This document shows, piece after piece, positions 57,114 to 64,000 of a DNA stretch of 64,000 nt. Position 1 is the stretch's first letter. The number at the start of each line of letters is the position of its first letter. Both the position numbers and the translations under genes were made by a program. The notes beneath the pieces were generated by a model, which was given only the letters and a program-made list of their open reading frames with translations, was not told the origin of the DNA and did not search any database. Origin of the DNA: CAMEON01 sp964427175 (lineage in GTDB: Bacteria; Bacillota; Clostridia; Oscillospirales; CAG-272); NCBI GenBank assembly GCA_964427175.1, contig CAYRTP010000002.1, positions 8,357 to 72,356 on the forward strand, written 5' to 3'.

Positions 57114-57332
57114 ATGAAATTGCGGATACTTGATCTGTTGGAAGAAAAGGGTAAAACCAAGTATTGGCTGTATATTCAATTGGGGTTGAGCTACCAAAAT
57201 TTCAACAAAATGGTCAATAATCAGACCAACGGAATCAAATTTGAGAATCTGCAGGCCCTGTGCGATATTTTGGAATGTACCCCAAACGATTTGTTTGAGG
57301 AGTATTGCAAGCCTGAAAAAACAGGAGAATGA
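57114..57332 (+). CDS. Small Cro/CI-type regulator
   Basis: 72 residues; ATG after GGGGGTGTACAGA. The whole protein is one helix-turn-helix of the XRE/YozG type: 'ILDLLEEKGKTKYWLYIQLGLSYQNFNKMVNNQTNGIKFENLQALCDILECTPNDLF'. It is AT-rich. It faces the zinc-ribbon gene across a promoter region with mirrored repeats and probably represses one or both. Role beyond that unknown. Confidence 0.88.
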   Translation: MKLRILDLLEEKGKTKYWLYIQLGLSYQNFNKMVNNQTNGIKFENLQALCDILECTPNDLFEEYCKPEKTGE

Positions 57333-57353
57333 CATGACCATTAACCCAATTCC

Positions 57354-57420
57354 CAAAAGTTTTTGGGGGATTCCAAAGGGGGCTTTTTTCAAAAAGCCCC
57401 CTTTGGCGTTCCCCTCGCTC
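57354..57420 (-). repeat. Dispersed structured hairpin element, copy 5 (3' of the ferritin-like gene)
   Basis: Stem CCAAAGGGGGCTTTTTT against AAAAAGCCCCCTTTGG, ending in CCCCCAAAAACTTTT on the minus strand; here the GGGCAGAGCCC palindrome is lacking. It follows the ferritin-like gene stop by 10 bases. Confidence 0.75.
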
Positions 57421-57429
57421 TCCCCGCTC

Positions 57430-57903
57430 CTACACCTCCCGCAACAGCCTCTCCAGCCGCTCGTAGTGCTCCTGCTCCTCCGAGATGATGGCGCGGAGCT
57501 CCGAGAGGACGGCCTCGTCCCGGGCGGCGGCGGCCAGGGATTCCAGCTCGGTGATGCCCGCGGCCTCGGATTGCAGGTCCTGGCGGAGCATCCGCCGCAC
57601 CACGGGCAGGGCGCGGCAGGAGGCATCCCCCGCCAGGTCCACCCGCGGGGTGCGGAGACGGACCGCTACTCCGGGGTCGCCTCCCAGGGCGCGGATGAGC
57701 CGTCCCAGGGTGTGGAAATGGGCCATGTCCTCACGGGCCAGGTCCAGAAACAGCTCCGAGGCCTCGTTGTCCAGCCCCTCGGTGAGCAGATGCTGGTAGT
57801 TGTAGGTGACCACCTGGTTGATCTCGTCGTTGTAGGCCCGCATCATGCGGGCGGCCAGGCGGGGGTCGGGTCGGATGAAAGGGGTAGGGAAGGATTGATC
57901 CAT
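57430..57903 (-). CDS. Ferritin-like diiron protein
   Basis: 157 residues from the ATG of MDQSFPTPFIRPDP, with GGAGGTG upstream. A four-helix ferritin-like fold is suggested by 'MMRAYNDEINQVVTYNYQHLL', 'LDLAREDMAHFHTLGRLIRALGG', 'MLRQDLQSEAAGITELESLA' and 'AIISEEQEHYERLERLL', each helix holding Glu or Glu-x-x-His positions for two metals. It resembles rubrerythrin-like or CotJC-like proteins and may act in oxidative stress or spore coat formation. It stands alone on the minus strand near the oxygen-defence genes. Confidence 0.8.
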   Translation of the reverse strand: MDQSFPTPFIRPDPRLAARMMRAYNDEINQVVTYNYQHLLTEGLDNEASELFLDLAREDMAHFHTLGRLIRALGGDPGVAVRLRTPRVDLAGDASCRALPVVRRMLRQDLQSEAAGITELESLAAAARDEAVLSELRAIISEEQEHYERLERLLREV

Positions 57904-58018
57904 GGTATGACGCACCTCCTATGTACGTGATCTCTGTCCAGTATATGCCGTCCTCGGTCGGGAGGTCGGCGTTTTTTGATTTTTTTCACGAAAGAACAGG
58001 ATTTGTATAGCGGACATA

Positions 58019-58047
58019 TTGACATTTTGCCGAGTTTGCGGTAAAAT
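58019..58047 (+). promoter_or_regulatory. Sigma-A promoter of the URO-D/phosphomutase/fucO operon
   Basis: TTGACA, 17-base spacer, TAAAAT, about 90 bases before the first gene. Confidence 0.78.
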
Positions 58048-58139
58048 AATAGAGAGAAAGCAGAGCCCGCCATCCTTGCGTGGGGCCACGCTTTAAACCT
58101 GCGTTTCACGAAAATTCTCACATAAAGGAGATCACAACC

Positions 58140-59105
58140 ATGTCCAATCTGATTCAAGCCATTCGAATGCAATCTCCCGAAACCATTCCCGTCGGTGTCA
58201 ATATCCTCCCCGCCGCCTGGCTCAAATACGGCTCGGAGCTGCAGAGACTCACCGACCAGTATCCCCAGTTCTTCGGCGGACACCAGGTCGATTTGGAGCA
58301 TATCCGTGACGGCCTGAGAGAAACCTACCGCAAGGGCACCCACGTGGACGAGTGGGGCTGTGTGTGGGAAAATGAGATCGACGGTGCCGAATCCATCGTC
58401 AAGGGCCACCCCCTCAAGACCGAGGAGGACGTGCTCAACCTGAAGATCCCCGATTGCCGCGACGGCCGTTTGCCCCACGGCTTCATGTACCTGCGCCTCC
58501 TGGACCTCTGCGGATTTGAGAACGCTATGATCTATTTTGCCGAGGAGGGCGAGGTCATTCAGACCCTCATCGACAAGGTGCTGGAGTACAATCTGTACCA
58601 GATCGCCGCCATCCTGCCCCACACGGGAGAAATGGTGGGCTTCGGTGATGATCTGGGTATGCAGAAGGGCCTGGCCATCGGTGCCGAGCGTTGGAGAAAG
58701 TACCTGGGTCCCTGCTTCCGCAAGATGTACGGCCTGATCAAGGCCTACGATCCCTCCAAGCTGGTCTATATGCACACCGACGGCTGTATCTACGAGATCA
58801 TGCCCGACCTGGTGGCCTGCGGTGTGGACATGATCAATCCCCAGTACCGTGCCAACGGCCTGGACAACCTGGTCCGTGTCTGCCGTAAGGAGCAGATCAT
58901 TCCCATCAATCTGGATCTGGACCGCCAGCTGTTCCCCTTCGCCACCCGTTCCGAGCTGTTCGACCACGTGGGCGCGTGCGCGGAAGCGCTGTACCTGCCC
59001 CAGGGCGGTCTGGGCTTCAACGTAGAGCTGGACCACGGCGTACCGCTGGAGAACATGGCAGCCGTGCTGGACGCGGTAGAGAAGTATCGACATTATAAGG
59101 GCTGA
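58140..59105 (+). CDS. Uroporphyrinogen decarboxylase-family protein
   Basis: 321 residues; ATG after AAAGGAGATCACAACC. The fold family (URO-D, MtaA/CmuA methyltransferases) is shown by 'VDEWGCVWENEIDGAESIVKGHPLKTEEDV', 'GDDLGMQKGLAIGAERWRKYLGPCFRKMYGLIKAY', 'VYMHTDGCIYEIMPDLVACGVDMINPQYRANGLDNLV', and 'GLGFNVELDHGVPLENMAA'. His and Asp in 'HTDG' are typical of the zinc methyltransferase branch rather than haem enzymes, and no haem genes are nearby. It is 42 bases from a phosphomutase gene, a common pairing in gut anaerobes with unknown function. Confidence 0.85.
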   Translation: MSNLIQAIRMQSPETIPVGVNILPAAWLKYGSELQRLTDQYPQFFGGHQVDLEHIRDGLRETYRKGTHVDEWGCVWENEIDGAESIVKGHPLKTEEDVLNLKIPDCRDGRLPHGFMYLRLLDLCGFENAMIYFAEEGEVIQTLIDKVLEYNLYQIAAILPHTGEMVGFGDDLGMQKGLAIGAERWRKYLGPCFRKMYGLIKAYDPSKLVYMHTDGCIYEIMPDLVACGVDMINPQYRANGLDNLVRVCRKEQIIPINLDLDRQLFPFATRSELFDHVGACAEALYLPQGGLGFNVELDHGVPLENMAAVLDAVEKYRHYKG

Positions 59106-59147
59106 TGACCGAATTTCCCCCGAATCAAAATAAAGGAGAAATAAAAC

Positions 59148-60572
59148 ATGATCAAATTCGGAACAGGCGGCTGGCGTGCCGTCATTGGCTCGGACTTCAT
59201 CGAGCGGAATATCTGCCTGGTCACCGAGGGCATCTGTGCCCTCATGCGTGAGGAAGGCAAGACCGACAAGCCCCTGATCGTGGGCTACGATCACCGATTC
59301 CTGTCGGACGTGGCCGCCAAGTGGATGGCCGAGGTGTTCGCCGCCTACGGCGTGACCGTGTGGTTCATGAACCGTTCGGCTCCCACCCCCTTGGTGATGC
59401 ACACCGTCAAGCGGCAGAACCTCCACTACGGCGTGGAGATCACCGCCAGCCATAATCCTTCGGACTACAACGGCATCAAGCTCATCGTGGAGGAGGGCCG
59501 CGACGCGCCCCTGGAGACCACCGCCCGCGTGGAGGCACTCATTGCCGAGATCGAGGCCAAGAATATCCCCTCCCCCCGCGTGCCCTTTGAGGAGGCCTGC
59601 AAGCAGGGGCTGGTGATCTACCGCAAGAATCCCTTCAACGAATTTATCGACGATATCCTGGACGTGCTGGACGTGCAGACCATCCGCAACCACGGTGCCC
59701 GCGTGCTGTTCGACCCCATGTACGGTTCAGGTACCTACCCCCTCATGGTCATCCTCTGTACCGCCCGCTGTACCGTGGATATGATCCACAACACCCGTGA
59801 TGCCCACTTCGGCGGCCATCTGCCCGCGCCTTCGCTGGCGGGCCTGGAGGAGCTTCGCACCCGCGTGGTGGACGGCAAGTACGAGCTGGGTATCGCCTTC
59901 GACGGCGACGGCGACCGCCTGGGCATCATCGACGGCAACGGCCGATACCTGAGCGCCAACGAGATCCTGGTCATGCTCTACTGGTATCTCCATGAGATCA
60001 AGGGCTGGAAGGGCCCCGTGGTCCGCAACCTGGCCACCACCCATATGCTGGACGTGATGGCGGCCGACTTCGGTGAGGTCTGCTACGAGGTGCCCGTGGG
60101 CTTCAAGTACATATCCTCCAAGATCGACGAGGTGGATGCCGTCCTGGGCGGTGAGTCCTCGGGCGGTCTGACGGTTCGCGGCCACATTCACGGTAAGGAC
60201 TCCATCTACGCCGCCTCCCTGTTCGTGGAGATGATCTCGGCGGTGGGCAAGTCCCCCTCGGTCATCATGGACGAGCTGGAGAAGAAATACGGCCACTTCG
60301 AGCTGGTGGAGGACAACATTACCTTCACCCCGGAGCAGAAGTCCACCGTCAACCGCATCATCTTTGAGGAGAAGAAGCTCCCCTTCTTCGGCAAGCCCAT
60401 CGACCGCGTCAGCTACGAGGACGGCTGTAAGGTCTACTTTGCCGACAACAGCTACGTCATCTGCCGCTTCTCGGGTACCGAGCCCCTGCTCCGCATCTTC
60501 GCCGAGGCAGGCAACGCCGACACCGCCAAGGGCTACATCCAGGCCTTCCGCGACCTGCTGGCGTTGGCGTAA
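59148..60572 (+). CDS. Phosphoglucomutase/phosphomannomutase family enzyme
   Basis: 474 residues; ATG after AAAGGAG. Alpha-D-phosphohexomutase motifs in order: 'FGTGGWRAVIG' at the start, catalytic Ser in 'TASHNPSDYNGIK' (about 102), metal loop 'DGDGDRLGI' (about 245), sugar loop 'GGESSGG' (about 330), and phosphate loop 'RFSGTEPLLR' (about 442). It moves phosphate between C1 and C6 of a hexose. The order with a URO-D-family gene and fucO suggests one sugar or diol pathway, but glucose or mannose specificity is open. Confidence 0.93.
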   Translation: MIKFGTGGWRAVIGSDFIERNICLVTEGICALMREEGKTDKPLIVGYDHRFLSDVAAKWMAEVFAAYGVTVWFMNRSAPTPLVMHTVKRQNLHYGVEITASHNPSDYNGIKLIVEEGRDAPLETTARVEALIAEIEAKNIPSPRVPFEEACKQGLVIYRKNPFNEFIDDILDVLDVQTIRNHGARVLFDPMYGSGTYPLMVILCTARCTVDMIHNTRDAHFGGHLPAPSLAGLEELRTRVVDGKYELGIAFDGDGDRLGIIDGNGRYLSANEILVMLYWYLHEIKGWKGPVVRNLATTHMLDVMAADFGEVCYEVPVGFKYISSKIDEVDAVLGGESSGGLTVRGHIHGKDSIYAASLFVEMISAVGKSPSVIMDELEKKYGHFELVEDNITFTPEQKSTVNRIIFEEKKLPFFGKPIDRVSYEDGCKVYFADNSYVICRFSGTEPLLRIFAEAGNADTAKGYIQAFRDLLALA

Positions 60573-60622
60573 ATACCGATCAAAAATCATAAAATCATAA
60601 CATACAGAAAGGAACCACCACT

Positions 60623-61768
60623 ATGAACAAGTTCATGCTCAACGAGACCTCCTACCACGGCGCGGGCGCGATTGCCGCCATCACCGACGAGATCAAGGCC
60701 AGAGGCTTCAAGAAGGCCTTTGTCGCTACCGACCCCGACCTGATCAAGTTCGGCGTGACCGCCAAGGTCACCGACCTGCTGGATGCCGCTGACATTCCCT
60801 ACGAGGTCTTCTCGGACATCAAGCCCAACCCCACCATTGAGAACGTCCAGAACGGCGTAGAGGCCTTCAAGGCCGCCGATGCGGATTGCATCGTGGCCAT
60901 TGGCGGTGGCTCCTCCATGGATACCGCCAAGGCCATCGGCATCATCATCACCAACCCCGAGTACGCCGACGTTCGCTCCCTGGAGGGCGTGGCTCCCACC
61001 AAGAACCCCTGCGTGCCCATCATTGCCGTCCCCACCACCGCCGGCACTGCCGCCGAGGTGACCATCAATTACGTCATCACCGACGTGGAGAAGAAGCGGA
61101 AGTTCGTCTGCGTGGACGCTCATGATATTCCCGTAGTGGCCGTGGTGGATCCCGACATGATGGCCACCATGCCCGCAGGCCTGACCGCCGCGACGGGTAT
61201 GGACGCGCTGACTCACGCCATCGAGGGCTACATCACCAAGGGTGCCTGGGCTCTGTCGGATATGTTCCACATCGAGGCCATCCGCATCATCGCCGCCTCC
61301 CTGCGGGGCGCGGTGAACAACACCGCCGAGGGCCGTGAGGGCATGGCTCTGGGCCAGTACGTGGCCGGTATGGGCTTCTCCAACGTAGGCTTGGGCGTGG
61401 ACCACTCCATGGCACACACCTTGTCCGCTTACTACGATATGCCCCACGGTAAGGCCTGCGCTACCCTGCTCCCCGCCGTCATGGCCTACAACGCCGAGGC
61501 TACGGGTGAGAAGTACCGCGAGATCGCCCGCGCCATGGGTGTCAAGGGTGTGGATGACATGACCCAGGACGAGTACCGCGCCGCCGCCGTGGAGGCTGTC
61601 CGTCAGCTGGCCGAGGACGTGGGCATTGTCACCTCCCTCAAGGGTGTGGCCCGCGAGGAGGATATCCATCAGATGTCTGTGGATGCCTACAACGACGCTT
61701 GCCGTCCCGGTAACCCCCGCGAGACCTCGGTGGAGGATATTGAGGCGATCTATCGGAGCTTGATGTGA
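60623..61768 (+). CDS. fucO: Lactaldehyde reductase / propanediol oxidoreductase
   Basis: 381 residues; ATG after AAAGGAACCACC. Iron-dependent alcohol dehydrogenase, close in sequence to E. coli FucO: 'MLNETSYHGAGAI', 'IAIGGGS'-like 'VAIGGGSSMDTAKAIGII', 'PTTAGTAAEVTINYVITD', 'FVCVDAHDIP', 'TGMDALTHAIEGYI', 'LGQYVAGMGFSNVGLGVDHSMAH' and 'DMPHGKA'. The metal ligands (Asp, His in 'DALTHA', His in 'HSMAH', His in 'MPHGK') are kept. It interconverts lactaldehyde and 1,2-propanediol in fucose or rhamnose breakdown. It faces a microcompartment operon 2 kb away, where such an enzyme would fit. Confidence 0.92.
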   Translation: MNKFMLNETSYHGAGAIAAITDEIKARGFKKAFVATDPDLIKFGVTAKVTDLLDAADIPYEVFSDIKPNPTIENVQNGVEAFKAADADCIVAIGGGSSMDTAKAIGIIITNPEYADVRSLEGVAPTKNPCVPIIAVPTTAGTAAEVTINYVITDVEKKRKFVCVDAHDIPVVAVVDPDMMATMPAGLTAATGMDALTHAIEGYITKGAWALSDMFHIEAIRIIAASLRGAVNNTAEGREGMALGQYVAGMGFSNVGLGVDHSMAHTLSAYYDMPHGKACATLLPAVMAYNAEATGEKYREIARAMGVKGVDDMTQDEYRAAAVEAVRQLAEDVGIVTSLKGVAREEDIHQMSVDAYNDACRPGNPRETSVEDIEAIYRSLM

Positions 61769-61802
61769 TCGGGCTCTACTTGAACAGGAGAGCGTGCCTC
61801 CG

Positions 61803-61897
61803 GCGGCTTAAGGGCCTTTTGAAAACCTCCTCACTTCGTTCGGGGCAAATTCGCCTGCGGCGAAGTTTGCGAGGCCCTTAAGAATCCCAAAAACTTA
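61803..61897 (+). repeat. Dispersed structured hairpin element, copy 6, with nested insertion (3' of fucO)
   Basis: Outer stem GCTTAAGGGCC/GGCCCTTAAG and the tail AATCCCAAAAACTT are those of the hairpin family, but the loop is enlarged to about 50 bases and holds its own hairpin (GCAAATTCGCCTGC/GGCGAAGTTTGC). The rest of this 320-base gap shows only a terminator for the opposite operon. Confidence 0.68.
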
Positions 61898-62035
61898 AAA
61901 AAGGATTATAGGGAGGCGAGAGAACACCAAGTGCCATAGAGGACATCACCATGGGGCCCCTGCCCCATTGGTATATATGAACGCACGCTTGTTCTCGAAT
62001 TTTAATCTTCTCATTAGAGATAATATCAATAACGC

Positions 62036-62072
62036 AAAAAGCCGCCCAACGGATTTCGGTCCGTTGGGCGGT
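62036..62072 (-). terminator. Terminator of the microcompartment/ParA operon
   Basis: CCGCCCAACGGA and TCCGTTGGGCGG arms followed on the minus strand by GCTTTTTGC, 17 bases after the last gene. Confidence 0.9.
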
Positions 62073-62088
62073 GATTATTTTTGATTCT

Positions 62089-62472
62089 TCAGAGCAAATA
62101 ATGCGGCATCTTCTGCCCCACCTGTACGTGCTCCACCTTGGCGTTCTCCTTGTGGCCCACAACGGCCTCCACCGTCTCGGGGGCTATGTTGGCCATGACC
62201 GCGGTTTCAACCGCAGTTTCCACTGCGGTAACGGGCTCCTTGGCGGGATCGGCCACCACTTCGGCGGGCTTTTCTGCGACCGTTTCGGCTACAGCCTCGG
62301 CAGGAGCCTCGGCCTTGGGGGCGGCGGGCTTCTTCTTGGCAGGAGCTCGTTTCTTAGGGGCGGGCTTGACCTCTGCGGGGGTATCGGCCGCGGCCTCCGC
62401 TTTGGCCTCTACGGCTTCGGGAGCGGCCGCCTTGGCTACGCGATTCTGAATGCTGTCTTTACCGATGGGCAT
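62089..62472 (-). CDS. Disordered Ala/Pro/Lys/Glu-rich ParA partner candidate
   Basis: 127 residues. Its ATG lies inside the last codons of parA (14-base overlap), so translation is coupled. A short basic N-terminus (MPIGKDSIQNRVAKA) and an ordered-looking C-terminus ('NIAPETVEAVVGHKENAKVEHVQVGQKMPHYLL') flank about 70 residues of Ala, Pro, Lys and Glu with no hydrophobic core. Short basic N-termini activate ParA ATPases in ParB- and McdB-type partners. The place after parA in a microcompartment operon suggests an McdB-like linker between ParA and cargo, but no sequence similarity to a named family is claimed. Confidence 0.72.
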   Translation of the reverse strand: MPIGKDSIQNRVAKAAAPEAVEAKAEAAADTPAEVKPAPKKRAPAKKKPAAPKAEAPAEAVAETVAEKPAEVVADPAKEPVTAVETAVETAVMANIAPETVEAVVGHKENAKVEHVQVGQKMPHYLL

Positions 62473-63256
62473 ATTCCATAACCTCCTTGGATAGTGTCAG
62501 ATATTCCTGGGCCGCACGGCTGGTCTTCTTGTAGGCCATGACGGGCAGACTGTTTTCCTGGGACCACTCAATGGCCGAGTCGATGCGGATGTAGGTGTCG
62601 AACAAACGGACGTTGTCCAGGGACCCCAGTACGTCGATGGCCTGCTTGAACTGGTTTTTGCGCTCGTTGGCCTTGGTCACCACCACGCCGAGGATCTTCA
62701 GCTCGGGTGCCAGCCGCTGGAGCTTTTCGTAGAACTCAAAGAGGTTGGCCAAACCGAACAGGCCCCAGGGGGAGGCCTCCACGGGGATCAGCACGAAGTC
62801 CGAGGCGCACATGATGTTCATGACCCAGCAACCCAGGGTGGGGGGCGCGTCGATCAGAATGTAGTCATACTCCCCCGACTCGCGGATCTTGGACAGGCCC
62901 TGCTTGAGGACGAATTCTCTCTGCCACATGGTGAACAGGTCCACCTCAATGCCGCTCATGAGGATGGAGGAGGGAATGAGGTCCAGCCCCTCGTAGGCGG
63001 TGTGGCGGATGAAGGGGGTCAGTTCCTTCTGTCCCTTCATGGCGGTGTAGAGATTCTCCCCGCTCTCGTTGAAGCCCAGGGCGGTCTCCTCGTCAAAGAA
63101 GGACAGGGTGAGGTTCATCTGCATATCGCCGTCGATGAGCAATACGCGCTTGCCCTCGGTGACCATGCTGTACCCCACGTTGGCGCAGGTGGTGGACTTG
63201 CCGCTTCCGCCCTTGTTGTTGGCGAAGCAGATGATCTTGGTTTTCGTCTGACTCAT
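62459..63256 (-). CDS. ParA/MinD-type ATPase
   Basis: 265 residues from the ATG of MSQTKTKIICFANNKGGSGKS, with AGGGAGTTC upstream. Deviant Walker A 'NNKGGSGKSTTCANVG' (about 13-28), Walker A' 'VLLIDGDMQMNLT' (Asp for ATP hydrolysis), Walker B 'YILIDAPPTLG' (about 125), and 'VVVTKANERKNQ'. ParA proteins position plasmids, chromosomes, or large assemblies on the nucleoid. No parB or parS is in sight and no replication gene; the upstream genes in the same direction encode microcompartment proteins EutP and EutS, so cargo positioning is a good guess. Overlaps the next gene. Confidence 0.9.
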   Translation of the reverse strand: MSQTKTKIICFANNKGGSGKSTTCANVGYSMVTEGKRVLLIDGDMQMNLTLSFFDEETALGFNESGENLYTAMKGQKELTPFIRHTAYEGLDLIPSSILMSGIEVDLFTMWQREFVLKQGLSKIRESGEYDYILIDAPPTLGCWVMNIMCASDFVLIPVEASPWGLFGLANLFEFYEKLQRLAPELKILGVVVTKANERKNQFKQAIDVLGSLDNVRLFDTYIRIDSAIEWSQENSLPVMAYKKTSRAAQEYLTLSKEVMEYAHR

Positions 63257-63273
63257 AATAGAACTCCCTTTAT

Positions 63274-63340
63274 TAAAGTTCTTGGGGTCAAGCCCTTCTT
63301 TCAAGAAGGGCTTGCGGGGGTCAGGGGCGGAGCCCCTCGT
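63274..63340 (-). repeat. Dispersed structured hairpin element, copy 7 (3' of eutP)
   Basis: GGGGCTCCGCCCC palindrome, stem CAAGCCCTTCTTG/CAAGAAGGGCTTG, tail ACCCCAAGAACTTTA on the minus strand. Its stem matches copy 1 at 21.8 kb. It lies between two genes of one operon. Confidence 0.77.
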
Positions 63341-63343
63341 TCT

Positions 63344-63799
63344 TCACACAGGCAATGCGTCGGGCGCGTCGCCGGGCTCGCGGAGGTAGTCAATGATGTC
63401 GGTCAGCCCCTCACCGGTGTAGGAGCTACAGGGGAAAATGCGGGTGCAACCGCAGAGCTTCAGCCAGCGTTCGGCCTGCTCCACGTTGGCCGCGGGGCGG
63501 TCGATGCCCGAAATAATGCCAACGACCTCCCGATTGACCAGGCAGGTACAGCAGGGCGGGAACACGCAAAAGGGCTCGTCCGCGCCGATGACCAGACCGA
63601 CGATGTCGGCCTCGTAGGCGTACAGAGCCAGCGCGGCTCCCAACTTGGCTACCTCGGTGTACTCACCGGGGGTGTCGATGATGGTGTTGTGGTAGTTGAT
63701 GTATTGGGTCTTGCAGTAGTGGAGCTGTTCACCCCGCAACGCCTGGGTCAGCGTGGTCTTGCCCGCCGCTACACGGCCCATAAGAATCAATTTCTTCAT
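63344..63799 (-). CDS. eutP: EutP/PduV-type small GTPase-like protein
   Basis: 151 residues starting MKKLILMGRVAAGKTTLTQALRGEQLHYCKTQ. It matches EutP/PduV: P-loop 'GRVAAGKTTL', then 'KTQYINYHNTIIDTPGEY' with the DTPG motif (about 43-46), 'ADIVGLVIGADEPFCVFPP', and 'VVGIISGIDRPAAN' in the place of the guanine-specificity loop. These proteins accompany ethanolamine or propanediol microcompartments and may direct their placement or act in acetate/energy metabolism; the precise role is debated. Extra Cys residues occur ('CCTCLV', 'CGCTRIFPCSS'). It lies between eutS and parA. Confidence 0.9.
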   Translation of the reverse strand: MKKLILMGRVAAGKTTLTQALRGEQLHYCKTQYINYHNTIIDTPGEYTEVAKLGAALALYAYEADIVGLVIGADEPFCVFPPCCTCLVNREVVGIISGIDRPAANVEQAERWLKLCGCTRIFPCSSYTGEGLTDIIDYLREPGDAPDALPV

Positions 63800-63811
63800 A
63801 AGACATTTTTA

Positions 63812-63884
63812 AAAAGTTTTGGGGATTCATAAGGGACTTTTCCTAAAAGTCCCTTATGCGGGGGACAGGGGCAGAGCCCCTCGT
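63812..63884 (-). repeat. Dispersed structured hairpin element, copy 8 (3' of eutS)
   Basis: GGGGCTCTGCCCC palindrome, stem CATAAGGGACTTTT/AAAAGTCCCTTATG, tail CCCCAAAACTTTTT on the minus strand, five bases after the eutS stop codon. Confidence 0.77.
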
Positions 63885-63889
63885 TTTCT

Positions 63890-64000
63890 TTACGTTCTGG
63901 TCTTCTCGCAGACCGTGAACTTGAGGGTATCGCGGAAATAATCACCGATGGCGGTGAAGGCGGAATCCACCTCGGAGACCCGACCCGTGATGATGAGGGT
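63890..64000 (-). CDS. eutS: EutS/PduU-type microcompartment shell protein, 3' end only
   Basis: The minus-strand frame is open to the window edge and gives the last 36 residues: 'TLIITGRVSEVDSAFTAIGD' then 'YFRDTLKFTVCEKTRT'. This lines up with the end of E. coli EutS ('ALVIYGSVGAVEEAL' through 'LNYTLCDMTKS'), a BMC-domain shell protein with a circularly permuted fold. It shows that a microcompartment operon extends beyond this window. The start is not visible. Confidence 0.8.
   Translation of the reverse strand, partial: TLIITGRVSEVDSAFTAIGDYFRDTLKFTVCEKTRT

Noticed and set aside
62459..63256. Plasmid or chromosome partition locus
   Set aside because: No ParB helix-turn-helix protein, parS-like repeats or replication gene nearby; the operon context is microcompartment genes.
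1..64000. tRNA or rRNA genes and metabolite riboswitches
   Set aside because: Reading the intergenic stretches gave no cloverleaf with CCA end, no rRNA-like sequence and no recognised riboswitch core; a tRNAscan/Infernal run would settle this.

Overview
The window reads as a piece of a metagenome-assembled genome of an uncultured, GC-rich, anaerobic member of the Clostridia (Firmicutes), probably a gut bacterium of the Oscillospirales or Christensenellales type; the order is a guess. Support: a SpoIVB-type sporulation protease, mreB/mrdA/rodA wall genes, an Rrf2-reverse rubrerythrin-rubredoxin oxygen-defence set, NatAB-like ABC genes, many glycosidases, textbook TTGACA-17-TATAAT promoters and AGGAGG ribosome sites. 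A run of exactly 100 N at 3628-3727 marks a scaffold gap inside a repeat. No rRNA, tRNA or CRISPR array was seen.

Layout. 1-6.5 kb: the 3' part of a very large Ig-like surface protein, a block of GC-rich palindromic repeats with a DUF559 nuclease gene embedded in it, and a membrane-anchored BspA-type leucine-rich-repeat protein. 6.6-13.3 kb: a GH92 mannosidase, a CapD-like nucleotide-sugar dehydratase, and two tandem zinc-ribbon/TIR proteins, one joined through a transmembrane helix to a leucine-rich-repeat domain. 13.6-21.5 kb: an acyltransferase-like protein, a MATE exporter with a GH71/99-like lipoprotein, and nagA with a membrane protein and a lipoprotein. 21.8-27 kb (minus): rodA, proS, a GH3 glucosidase. 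27.2-34 kb (plus): maf, mreB, CPBP protease, mrdA, RNHCP, yqgF and a membrane protein. 34-40.1 kb: ArsB/SLC13-like carrier, sigma factor, pyridoxal kinase, shikimate kinase, an XRE-TPR regulator.

40.6-45.5 kb: a three-gene surface-protein cluster and spoIVB. 45.8-54.2 kb: mostly small membrane proteins of unknown role, a HAD phosphatase and NatAB. 54.5-57.9 kb: a small XRE regulator, a candidate type I toxin-antitoxin locus, the Rrf2/rubrerythrin/rubredoxin set, a frameshifted zinc-ribbon gene divergent from a second small XRE regulator, and a ferritin-like protein. 58-61.8 kb: URO-D-family protein, phosphohexomutase and fucO. 62-64 kb (minus): the end of a bacterial microcompartment operon (eutS, eutP) running into a ParA ATPase and a disordered Ala/Pro/Lys/Glu-rich protein.

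Most notable: (1) the TIR-TM-LRR protein and its tandem TIR paralogue; (2) the DUF559 gene whose 3' tail recurs inside the surrounding repeats, suggesting a REP-like mobile family; (3) ParA plus a disordered partner in a catabolic microcompartment operon, reminiscent of McdAB; (4) two related antisense RNA loci of type I toxin-antitoxin character; (5) a dispersed hairpin family with changing but always self-complementary stems, mostly just 3' of genes.
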